Assembly: GCA_004335835.1 (NCBI GenBank)
Contig: RWJK01001446.1
Location: 2,121 to 65,531, forward strand
DNA: 63,411 nt
Direction: 5' to 3'
DNA from: Scenedesmus sp. ARA3
Taxonomy: Eukaryota; Chlorophyta; Chlorophyceae; Sphaeropleales; Scenedesmaceae
Shown here one piece after another: positions 53,734 to 63,411 of the stretch (position 1 is the stretch's first letter; each line of letters starts with the position of its first letter). Under the pieces are notes generated by a model. That model was given only the letters and a program-made list of their open reading frames with translations. It did not search any database and was not told the DNA's origin. The position numbers and the translations under genes are program-made.

Positions 53734-56700
53734 AGTTCACGGTGAAGTTCCCAGGCTGGAAGGGGAAGTTCACAGTGGTGAGCTTGCTGGTATGGAGCGG
53801 GCTAGTTGGTGAAGAAGTTCTTAGTGAGGATGTGTTGGAGTGGGAAGTTAGTGGTGACCGTGCCTTGTTGGTGGATGGCAGGCAGTGACACTCACGGTGA
53901 ACTAGTGAAGTGAGGAGGCTGGGAGTGGGCTGATCTGTGGTATAGTGTGTGCTGGGTGTGCCTGGCAGTCATGGTGGGTTGCAAATGTGAGGTTGCTAGC
54001 TCAAAGTTCAGAGGTGTTCCGGTGGGCCTGCAGTATGATGTGCTTGATGGCCTGTGTGAAGTTCACAATGCCGTGCCATGATAACTATGCAAGAGCGCAT
54101 GTGGTGCCAGAACCAAGACTTCCACTGTGAGTTCTTTCATCGCCAGAGGTGGCCTGGGATGATTATTATTCACAGTGAACCTCTTGTGTGGTGGTGCTGG
54201 GGACTGTGAAGTTCAGGCTCTGGGTGAAGCTCTGCAAGTTGTTCATACTGTGAGCTATGGTGAGAGATGCTTGTCTCTGTCTGTGTGTAATGTTTTGGGG
54301 AGGGACCAGCAGCAGACAGCTACAGATACAGGGCTGTTTGAAGTGCGGGCCAGCTTTGAAACTGTGCAGCTAGCGTGCACACACAGAGATCCAGCAAGTG
54401 TGCACTTATCAAGGAGGCAAATGAAGCACTGCTAAATACAGGCATGTGTGCTGACGATGCACCAGGGAGTGGGCACTGCCTTAGAATGATATGTTAATGA
54501 ATTCTTATTCTTTTTTCTGCACTGTGATGTGGCGGGCGCCTCAGTGCCTTTACTCGGATGTATTGCCGACACCCGTGTGATGCCTCGGCCTACTTATAAC
54601 CTGCAGCAACAGCAGCAGCAGCACGTGGTGACAGCAGAGCAGTTGCATGATGCTGCTTCACCCTGCTGCGGTGCTCAAAAGGCACAGCAGGGACAGCGCG
54701 GCTCTGCCATTATTCCTTAGAGGCCTTACTCTACTTCTTGTGGATTCTCTAACTTGCTGTGATGTCAATGAGCTTTGCTTTTGTCCACAATGCATGCCTC
54801 TGTCGGTATCCGTGATCTGGCGGGATTCTGTTGCTGCTGTTGGCAAGGGTTTGGCCCTCCTTCCTTGCTTTGCCTGGCTGCATTTTGGCATAATGCAGTC
54901 AACCTGGCAGCTTGTATGTCGCCAGCTATCGCCAGCTGTTGCCCCGATAAAATAGCACAGGCACTGTCCAGCACCTGCGTGCATTGCTATCACCTGCAGC
55001 TACGTGACTGCTGCAGCTAAGCAGCAGCCCAATGGCGGTCACCAGGGTATGGATTCTTCGAGACTTGCACTGTTGATCCGCATCACTGCTGGCTGCTAAC
55101 TGCTTGGTGTGCAGTGCATCCACATGGTCGCACCGTTATGACGGCACAGCCCTGGTTTGTTGCACAGCGGCATGCTGGTGCAGCACCGCAGCTCATTACG
55201 TGCTGGTTTGAGCCCGTTGTGTTCATTCTGTGGGCTTGTTGCCATGCACGTGGCATGCATTGCTGCATGGCTGTGCATTGTCAGTGTGCCTGCTGCTTGC
55301 TGCCTGGTTCGAGAGAGCCAGGCATTGGGTAGCCACCAGCACCATTTTTGAATGCTGGATAAGCATCAACAACCCGCGGGATCACGCTGTATGAGACACC
55401 ACGGGTGCCATTGGTGTCCACAATGATCTTGATGTTAGGATGGCTGCGTGCTTTCGGCCTGGCAAAACTGTGCTCATGTTATCAAGGGTCTGCTTTGCTG
55501 GCAGCCTCAGCTGTTGTTACTTGAGCTGCATGTACCCTCTGCACGCCACCTACTGGGAATCATCCAATGGCTGTGCGTTGCCGAATGCTGCATGCTCAAA
55601 TGACAGCAGTGGAATGGCTCCAGCAGTTGCGCCACTTGCGTTGGTAATGCTGTCAGCACAGCCATCAAACAAGAAGGAGAACGGGTGAACCTTCAGCAAA
55701 TGCAGCTGGTGCAGTGCGGGCGTCACTAGTCATGGATGGCATGGCTTTTGCTGTGATGTGTGTGGGGTTTGCTGGTCATAGCTTGCGTACCTGTGTTGAT
55801 GTTTGTTCTTGTATATATGTATATGGGAAGCTGCGTGCAATGTTTGAGGCGGAGGGTGAGCATGCGGGTGTCACCTGCTGCGTTGCTGCTCTGCGTGTTA
55901 GTATAAGGGGCTAGGATCTTGCTGTATATCTATGTTTGGCTTGGGAGTGCTGACCTGACTAGGGTTGACCAAGGTTTCGTGCAGGGTCTTGGCTGCTGCA
56001 GGGCCTTGGCTGCTGCAGGGCTTGCTTTCCTGCAACTCTTATGCCAGGCTTGCAGCGTTCATGCGCAGCTGATGGCTCGTCATGGTGTCGGCATCTGCTG
56101 ATACATTGACCTGCATGTTTTGTGCAAGGGGTTTGACCTCTGTGACGTGCACTACAAACATTGTCGGGGGGATCAGGGTTTTGATGAAGCGCCAAATTCG
56201 TGCTGTGCTGCCGGCCGCGTGCTTCCCTCCTCGCTGCGTGTAGCAATTGTATGCTGCCCTACATATGTGTCAAGTGGCGCCATGCCAATACACGACAGAT
56301 GTGTGAGCACTGAGTGTGCTAGGTGCTGTATCTGCACGTATGCACAGTGGATAACTCGTACACGAGAGATTATTTAAAGGCATTCTTGGCTGTGCCTGTG
56401 CCTGCACAGCAGCACACGTGGCACATGCACACTGTGTGGAGTGCCGCTGCTTGTGAGCATTGAACTACGCTTGCGCACAAGCGCCTGTTTGCAATGTGTG
56501 GGGGCTGTGCCTCTGGGTTGTGTCACGTCTGGGAGTACATAGCTTACCAAAGCTGCGTGCAGCATCTATCGCTGCTACAGCTGGGTGCAGCAATCGTATC
56601 TGCTTGTGTTTTTGTTCTTCGTTTGAATATGCAAGCTGGCAGCTGCTAAGCTCTGTGCCACCCCTGGCAAAGCGGCACAGCACCAGAAGCTACCTGTTGC

Positions 56701-58460
56701 CAGTGATGCTGCAGCAGCAGTGTAGGTGATCTGGAATATGTTATGTCAGTATCTAGCAGCACCGCCACAGTGTACAAGGTGATCAACCCTAGAAGGCTCC
56801 TTTGTAGCTTCTGGAATGCTTTGACAGCTCCTTTGACAGCTCTTAGAATGATATGTTCTTGTTTTAATACCTTTTCACCTTTTTACTATAATATGTTCTT
56901 GTTTTTGTACCTTGGCAATTACTTTGGCTGTTAGCCAGGTTTGCCTTGGAGCCTTGCCGGGCCCATCTTGTGGGGCAGTAGTGCTGCCAGTGGGTCCTGC
57001 AGCCTGCAGTGCTATGTGCTGACCTGTGTGTGTGTGTTGAACATGTACTGACTGCAACTGGCGCTGACAGTGTTTTGCCATGTCTTATTGCTTTTCCAAT
57101 GCTCATCGTTGGTGGGTGTTGAATTTACCTCGACGCTTTATATATGGAGGTGTCATGCCTGCTTCCACTGGTCCACTGGTGGCACTGCTTACTGGTTGAG
57201 CTGCAGCACGTACAGCGCGCCGCCTAGCTGGCATTGGCGGTGCGCAGCAGTTGATCACAACAGCATACTGTCGTCACGGCCCGGACCGCATTTGCGCTTT
57301 AAGCAAGCCGCACAGTCTGTGTGCCTGGCAAATGGTCACAGCAAGGACGATGCACATTTACCATGCAACCGACTGCATGTCGGAAGTGGCACGTTGGGGC
57401 TGCTGTTGTTCTGCGGCCGAATTCTGGAGTATCAGTGCGCGAGGCTGCTTGCCATTGTGTGAGGAGGCTGAACGATTCTGCAGCACACAGCACCAGGAAT
57501 GGTTTGGATGTGTTTGAACTGTGGCAGCTGCAGCTCGCCGGAATGAGTCAAGCATGCAGGAGAGTGTGCCAGGAAGCGAAGAAAGCGTGTGGAATGTGCA
57601 TGCAAATTGGATTGCCAATGACAGCAGCTGTGCCAGCACACCACAGCGGGTGCCTTACATGGGTATGATGGTATCCTCTGCGCTTGTGTCAGGTATTGTG
57701 TGCAGTGATGATTCGGTGAGAATGACAGGTGCACATAAACATGCCTGAACAGCGGCTGCAGACGCCTGTGTACTGCTGCTGGGTTCGAGTACAGCGCGTG
57801 TTTGTGCTTTCAACTGCGCCTGCTGGTTATGTTGTTAGTGTGCAGCTGGCAGCAAATGCTGGCGGCTTGTAACATAATGGCGTTGGATTGATGTGTTATC
57901 CTGCAACTCCTTTCCTGCAACCTCCTTTCACTGTTTGACGCACCTTGCCGGGTGATGAATCGCTGCCTCTGTGCCACAGCTGTGCCTCAGCTGCAGTGGC
58001 ACATGCAGGTCGTAAGGGAGCCACTCTGAACCCCACAAGGCTTCAAACCGCCCTGTTGCAACTGCAAATATGACGACGGCTGTTGAGCAGTGCGGCATAA
58101 GCATCCTCTGAGGGGGATTCATCGTCAGGACTCAGCCTGACGTGCTGAACAGCATGTGAGTCACCGATACCGTGCTGCGCGTGCCCATTCGGAAAAAAGA
58201 AACAAGCTTCTGTCTCGGTAAACCACCATACATGGCAATGCTGCTGCAAAGGGCTTCAAAAAGCAGATCGTATCTTCCCAGTGATGTCACTCATGAGCCC
58301 TAACTTTCCGCAGTGCCGAAACCGCCAATGCTATCTGCCACGTCGTAGGTACCGGGCGCTGGCTGACAACTGGAAAAACAACACGCATTCTTTGTGCTTG
58401 ATCAACACTTCAGTGACCAACACGCCACCCACACTTACTTAGGACGCATAGCTCCGCCTC
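53734..58460. other. Long gene-poor region
   Basis: Immediately after 53733 the sequence contains irregular repeats of TGAAGTTCACGGTGA-like units to about 54240, probably 3' UTR. TGTAA at 54286-54290 is a candidate poly(A) signal. The remainder shows no exon with convincing codon use and splice sites. A minus-strand stretch near 58080-58240 (frame with SPDDESPSEDAYAALLNSRR) looks weakly protein-like but could not be extended. Confidence 0.45.
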
Positions 58461-59514
58461 ATGCACCGTGCAGTTCTTCATCTGCGTGTTGCTGCGATCA
58501 TCTTTTATGCCTTTATATCAACAGCATCAGCAGGAACTGCTTATGTGGCCCAGCCGCAACAACCCAACAGCACCACGCTTGTCCAAGCTCTTTCGGACAG
58601 CTCGGTGTCTCAAATCCTGCTGCTCACAAACTACTCAGTGAACGATGAACTGGATCAATTCAAAGACCGGCCGCTTCAAATCAACAGGTGAAAAGCAGGG
58701 CACCAGCCGCAGGCGCAGCAGCAGTACCGCACCACAGCAGTAGCATGTTGATCATGTTGCCCCCGGATATGTTGCGCCCGTGCCATGTTCAGTCGGTGTG
58801 GCCCCAGCGGGGTTCTCAGGCAGAGACATGGCAACAGCCGAACATCAACTGTGGAGGTGCATGTCCTGCTGTTCTGTCCTGCTTTGCCGCACATGCAGCC
58901 ACATCATGTGGCGGTACCTAGCCGGCACATGCGCACATACTAACTGCGTGGCCCACAGCTGTGCACGCATGCACACTCACACATGTTCGTGGCTTATCAC
59001 AGTTTGCACGCATCAAGCAACAAAGCACAGGGAACTCTGATCAGGTCAGACTAGCACTCATGCGCTGCTGATGTCCTTGGCCGGCAACAAAATGAAAAAC
59101 TATTGCACTGTGACATCACCATACGTGCTCATTGCGCCACATCACGGTGCACGTCGCTGCCATAGCAACAACAGCAGCAGCATCTTACTGGGTTGCTGTG
59201 CTGTAGTACGGCTGTCGCACTGCTGCTGATCTGCCTTCGGCCCTTGCTGGGGGCGCCCCCCACCACCGCTGCTGCTGCTGCTGCTGCTGCCGCTGCTGCC
59301 GCTGCTGCTGCTGCTCGCAGGATCAGCATCTCTGGCGTGTCTGGCGTGCCTGCAGAGTCGATGCCAGTGCCAGACTCAAACAGTAGCAGCAGCAGCCTGT
59401 GCCGGCCTCTCACAAGCGCACAGTCTTGCGTCTTGCGCTTCATGCTGCCCGCAGGAGCGCCGTCACCTGTGGCCCCGCTGCATGCCCTGCGCTGGCCTGC
59501 TGTGCTGCTGCTGA

Positions 59515-59572
<58 letters not shown>

Positions 59573-60249
59573 GCAGGAGCGTCAGCATCTCCGGCGCGCC
59601 CGGCCTGCCACCTGCATCGCTGCCGGTGCTGGACCTGCGCTGGAAGCGTGGCAAGCTGGCGCTGTGCAGCAGCTGCGTGTTTGAATTCAAGGACATGGTG
59701 GTAGCCAACGAGCGGCAGGGCGTGGGGCCCGCTTTTGATGTGTTTGTTGGAAGGCATGGCAGCGTGGTGGCGACACGCAACATCTACAGGTGCGGCAGAT
59801 GCATCAGACTTTGCACAGCATTGAGCTGTGTTGAATATAGAAAGGCCTGCCTTGCAATTGACGGCAGTCTAGGCATCATGGTGGCAACGCACAACATGTA
59901 CATGTGCGGCAAATTATTTAACGGTGATGCTGTATAGCATTTGATTTGTTTTGGAACACCGAAAGGCGTGCCGTGGCTGTTTGTGTGATCATTGGCCGGC
60001 CAGGCAGCGTGGCGGCGACCCACAACACCCGCAGGTGCGGCAGACGCATCAGACCTGGGGATATGTATGTAATTGTGTATGATTTAACAGGCAGTAGGCA
60101 AGCCCACTCAGACGTGAATGCCGCTTGGTGCCTCGTGCTTTGTGAATTCAAGAGAATCAAGAGATTTTGCCTTCTGTTTGTTGATTGGAAGCCTGGCAGC
60201 GTCGTGGTGACGTGCAACGGCTACAGGCACTTCAAAGGCATCCATGTGT

Positions 60250-60318
<69 letters not shown>

Positions 60319-60693
60319 GTGGCAGGCTGCGCCTGGCCTGCACCAATGCGCAGTACTCCTCTGATGTCGTCAGCAGCACGAGGCGCTCTGCTGTGCTGCC
60401 AGGCAGCGGCAGCAGCGAGGCGCAGCAGCACCAGACACTAGACGCAACATACCAGGTATGGTAGGGGCTGGCATGCATTGCCCAACTGCACTGGTGCGGC
60501 ATACTGTTTCACAACAATACTCAGCGCATGCATGTTGCACAGCGCATGAAATGGCACCAGTGATATACACGAACAAGTGCCAGCGGGGCACACCTCTGCC
60601 CTGTCCTGCACAAGACAACTATACCACGAAAAGGGTGTTTTGCGGAGTCCCTTTCCAGCAGCAGGGTATAAGGATGTGTTGGGCGAGTCTGCG

Positions 60694-60726
<33 letters not shown>

Positions 60727-61382
60727 AGGGCCGCTCTTACCCGGGCAGCCTGTTCACGCGTAACCTCACAGCAGACATCCCCTTCGTGGTGCAGGAGGGG
60801 CGCGGGCCCTCGGGCGGTGAGAAGGGGCCGTTGCATTGCTTTTGCATTGGATCGTCAGTACGTTGGCCATCAGGACCTTGTGCGAAAGGGCTTGCGCCTG
60901 TTTGCTGCAGGCTTAATCGCACTGCTGGCAGCAGTCTTGCTTGCACTCTCTGTTGCGCTGTGCAATGCAGTCACGCACACGGGCTTTGAGTATGAGACGC
61001 TGTGCGTCTGCAACACTGCATGCAGCATGTGGAATGTCTTGCTACACATGCACACTGATGAGTCGTGTTTAGCGGTGTTTGCCATCCTGACAGGCCATGC
61101 TTCTGCTGCTTGCGGCTGCTGCTGCCGCCGCTGCTGCTGCTGCCGTGCGCTTCATCTACTACTGGGCTGTGTGGCACTAGGCTATGCAGTGGTGAGGTAC
61201 TGGCTGGTCAAAGTTTATGGTCAAGTTGTCGCAATTTGCTTGGCGTGTTTGATTAGGGTTTTGATAGTGCTATTAGTGCTTCAGCAACGATTGCTGGTTC
61301 CGTGTTGCGTGTTGCTGTGGGCAGCTGCATTTGCAAGGACTGCTATTTGTGGAGGTGGGTGCCAATGCAGACTGCTTCCTGA

Positions 61383-61418
<36 letters not shown>

Positions 61419-62110
61419 AGGGTGATTACAACATGACCCGGCTGTGTGTCGGCAAGGTCGACGATGACTGCCTCCAGCGGATGAGCCCAGAAGTAAGCAC
61501 CCCACATTGTCACAACCAAGTTGGTTCAAATAAGCCAGTCACCCTTTTACCATGGGTGCAATTCTGACACGCTGTATTTGCAGTGACATTCAGGACGCGC
61601 TATTGTTGCATCAGCTGAAGGATGCAGCAGCCTTGACCTGCAGCTGCAGCAGCAGCTGATGCAGCATGGCCAGATGCATTACATTACATTACATTACATT
61701 GCATTGCATTGCATAACATTACATCACATCACATCACATTACATTACATTACATCACATTACAGTACATTGCATCACATTACATTGCATTACATTGCATT
61801 GCATTGCATTGCATTACATTACATTGCATTACGTGCTCCACTCAAACGAGGAGTGGGAAGTCCAGTCAGGAGCCAACGAGAGGCTCATAGGGGGAGGTGC
61901 ATTGCTGACCACCCTTTAGAGCATTGCTGCTGGATTGTAATGTGCTGACGGTGTGTTTGGCACAGTGTTAGGGACATGTTGCCCCCACACACACCATGAA
62001 TCTCCCTAGGATCAATGCATCGCTTGTACTGCAGGATAATTGATCTGTTGTTGATGCTGCTGCTGCTGCAGGCATGTGTCGTGCAGTTGATGTTTCAGCT
62101 CAGCGAAAAC

Positions 62111-62150
<40 letters not shown>

Positions 62151-62734
62151 CAAGCAGCCATCACACAAGTGCTCTAGCAGTTGCCATTGCTGTTCCTTTG
62201 GCTGCTGTGATGCTGCTGTCAGCTGCTGCTGCGCTGCTGCTGCTGCTGCGCAAGCGGCGGCGGCAGCAGCAGCAGCAGCTGCCTGGGCCAAGGGGTTGCT
62301 TCAAACAAGGCAGCAAGGAGGTTGCAGGGGCAGAGATTGGAGACAGCAGCAGCAGCGCAGACAAGTCAACAGGCAACACGTGAGTGTGATGATGATGCAT
62401 GTATCCTGTGTAAGCGTCTCAAATGAATTTGGTACAGGCTCACTGCGTGCTTGTCAGCGTCGAGTGACCATTATCAAGGGGTAGTGATTTGCCTGCATCG
62501 AGCCTGTGAGGTGCATCTTGAGTGTCTGCTTTGGCAACCCCTGGTGTTGCACTTTTGGCACTGCTGCTGCTGCTGCTGCTGCTACTGCTATGCTGCTGCT
62601 GCTGCTGCTGCCGCCGCAGTGTCATGAGGGTCCCGCTGGGTGGCAACAAGCCAGGCTGGGAGCTCACTGCCAGGTGCATCACCTCACTGCTGCTGCTGCT
62701 GCTGCTGCTATGCTGCTGCTGCTGCTGCTGCTGC

Positions 62735-62768
<34 letters not shown>

Positions 62769-62967
62769 GCCGCAGCATCATGAGGGGCCCGCTGGGTGGC
62801 AACAAGCCGGGCTCGGAGCTCACTGCCAGCCGCACCTCACTGCTGCTGCTGCTGCTGCTATGCTGCTGCTGCTGCCGCCGCAGCATCATGAGGGGCCCGC
62901 TGGGTGGCAACAAGCCAGGCTGGGAGCTCACTGCCAGCCGCACCGCATCGGCACAGCCGCAAGGCGA

Positions 62968-63001
<34 letters not shown>

Positions 63002-63411
63002 AGTGATGCCCGCATTCAATTTGGGGAGCTGATAGGCAGCGGCTCGTATGGCATGGTGTACAAGTGAGTGGTCTGGTGTGCAGTGGGATCAGAACACAAC
63101 TACTGTCAATGATGGTGATGAGGATCTGCATTAGGTGAGCTGATAGGCACTGGCTCGTGTGGCATGGTGTACAAGTAGTGGATTATGTCGTGTACAGCGG
63201 CAGCAGCTGCACTTGCTGCAGTTGCGTGTCACTCACATACGGCCGCACCCCTAGCTGGCTTGGGCAGCTGTTGGCCTTTCATCGGTGATGATGTCAGCAG
63301 GTGCTCTGACGAGTACTCAGTGCAGGGACGTGATGGAAGTGTGCGTTATGAGTGAGTGAGTGAGTGACTACCCAGGCAGCTCTGCAGCTCCTGGGTAAGT
63401 TAAGGCTAAGA
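58461..63411 (+). CDS. Receptor-like TKL kinase D, 3'-truncated by window edge
   Basis: Exons found: 58461-58687, 59577-59789, 60326-60455, 60729-60816, 61181-61191, 61421-61492, 62072-62379 and 62884-63063, all in phase. The start opens a signal peptide (MHRAVLHLRVAAIIFYAFIS). Ectodomain segments match gene C one by one: ILLLTNYSV/IVLLTNYTA, SVSISGAPG/NVTITGAQG, LRLACTNAQ/LRYGCTSAN, DIPFVVQEGRG/DIPRTVQEGRG, ACVVQL/ACVNDL. A membrane helix (ALAVAIAVPLAAVMLLSAAA then RKRRR) follows, and the kinase begins with FGELIGSGSYGMVYK. The VAVK exon and the rest lie beyond the window. Exon 59577-59789 corresponds to two exons of gene C, so one intron was gained or lost since the duplication. Predicted membrane receptor kinase; ligand unknown. 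Confidence 0.85.
59323..59395 (+). repeat. Upstream copy of gene D exon 2 start
   Basis: After a (CTG)n...CTCGCAG acceptor it encodes ISISGVSGVPAESMPVPDS, matching VSISGAPGLPPASLPVLDL of exon 59577, which has its own long CTG tract. Confidence 0.92.
59872..60227 (+). repeat. Three downstream copies of gene D exon 2 end
   Basis: Segments at about 59872-59912, 59995-60034 and 60190-60227 repeat the GSVVATRNIYR end (GIMVATHNMYM; GSVAATHNTR; GSVVVTCNGYR) with GTGCGG or similar at the donor in the first two. Flanking intron sequence with GCAGACGCATCAGAC is also duplicated. Confidence 0.88.
61181..61191 (+). CDS. 11-nt microexon of gene D
   Basis: GCTATGCAGTG lies between a CACTAG acceptor and a GTGAGG donor. 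It bridges phase 1 to phase 0 and encodes GYAV, the residues that end the corresponding exon of gene C (FGGYAV at 26600). The homology with gene C is the main support. Confidence 0.65.
61675..61900 (+). mobile_element. Dispersed repeat with (CATTA)n tail, copy 2
   Basis: A long CATTA/CATTG/CATCA simple repeat (about 61675-61831) runs into 61827-61882, which matches the reverse complement of 36628-36685 almost perfectly. The copy sits in an intron of gene D. The shared unique part plus simple repeat marks it as one dispersed family. Confidence 0.65.
62560..62883 (+). repeat. Two upstream copies of gene D exon 8 start with CTG tracts
   Basis: After (CTG)n-CCGCCGCAG acceptors near 62620 and 62775, two copies encode (V/I)MRGPLGGNKPG(W/S)ELTA, the start of the intact exon at 62884. 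The whole unit, CTG tract plus exon start, is 110-155 bp. All three have the same acceptor. Confidence 0.93.
63133..63176 (+). repeat. Downstream copy of gene D exon 8 end (P-loop)
   Basis: It repeats GELIGTGSCGMVYK with two changes (intact: GELIGSGSYGMVYK). The donor is damaged: TACAAGTAGT instead of TACAAGTGAGT. Confidence 0.88.
63177..63411. other. Intron of gene D running to the window edge
   Basis: No further exon was recognised before the end. A GAGTGAGTGAGTGAGT tetranucleotide run lies near 63351-63366. Confidence 0.5.

Noticed and set aside
55300..55335. GCCTGGTTCGAGAGAGCCAGGC hairpin-like segment as a tRNA arm or terminator
   Set aside because: It is a short isolated stem without other tRNA arms, and stem-loop terminators of the bacterial kind are not expected here.
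53945..57800. Several frames of 60-130 aa on both strands
   Set aside because: Cys/Trp/His-rich translations with no splice logic, repeats or recognisable motifs; typical of random GC-balanced sequence.

Overview
This is 63.4 kb of nuclear DNA from an intron-rich eukaryote. A chlorophyte green alga, perhaps in or near the Sphaeropleales (Scenedesmus/Tetradesmus-like), is the best guess. The reasons are: every gene is split by many GT-AG introns; exons carry long poly-Gln, poly-Ala and poly-Ser runs encoded by CAG repeats; TGTAA motifs lie downstream of several stops; TTTAGGG-like motifs occur in introns; and the gene set mixes TKL-type kinases, an AP2-domain protein and a plant-type APH/acyl-CoA dehydrogenase fusion. 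The placement is inference, because no taxonomic marker is present.

All confident genes are on the + strand. (A) 2365-17605: a very large TKL-type protein kinase, at least 2289 aa in 16 phase-consistent exons. (B) 19913-23079: a SURP plus G-patch splicing factor (SUGP1/SF4-like), 412 aa, 7 exons. (C) 23907-34215: a receptor-like kinase with signal peptide, ectodomain, one membrane helix and TKL kinase domain, 1015 aa, 20 exons including a 9-nt microexon. (E) 36756-38340: the 3' part of an unrecognised gene. (F) 38954-49129: an ACAD10/11/IBR3-like aminoglycoside-phosphotransferase/acyl-CoA dehydrogenase fusion, 851 aa, 16 exons, ending in a peroxisomal-type ARL tripeptide. (G) 51354-52316: an AP2-domain protein, followed by (G2) 52618-53733, a Gln-rich reading frame with a possible degenerate AP2-like end. 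(D) 58461 to the window edge: a paralogue of C, cut off at the start of its kinase domain. The longer gene-poor stretches are 60-2364, 18304-19912, 34216-36755, 49622-51353 and 53734-58460.

The outstanding signal is not a gene family. Introns throughout the window are filled with partial tandem copies of the exons beside them, and the copies follow a rule. Copies of an exon's 5' part, with its acceptor, lie upstream of the intact exon. Copies of its 3' part, with its donor, lie downstream. Last exons behave the same way, with repeated C-termini and stop codons after the true stop. Two short minisatellites (35 bp x5 and 62 bp x4) are made of repeated splice donors. The simplest reading is repeated tandem duplication across splice junctions, giving arrays of decoy or alternative splice sites. 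CTG tracts stand directly before many acceptors while CAG tracts lie in exons, so pre-mRNAs contain many complementary CUG and CAG stretches.

Coordinates of exons come from reading splice consensus, phase and homology by eye. Phases close without a break in genes A, B, C, D, F and G; gene E has an unresolved phase. A 164-base assembly gap (48712-48875) falls inside one exon-copy array.
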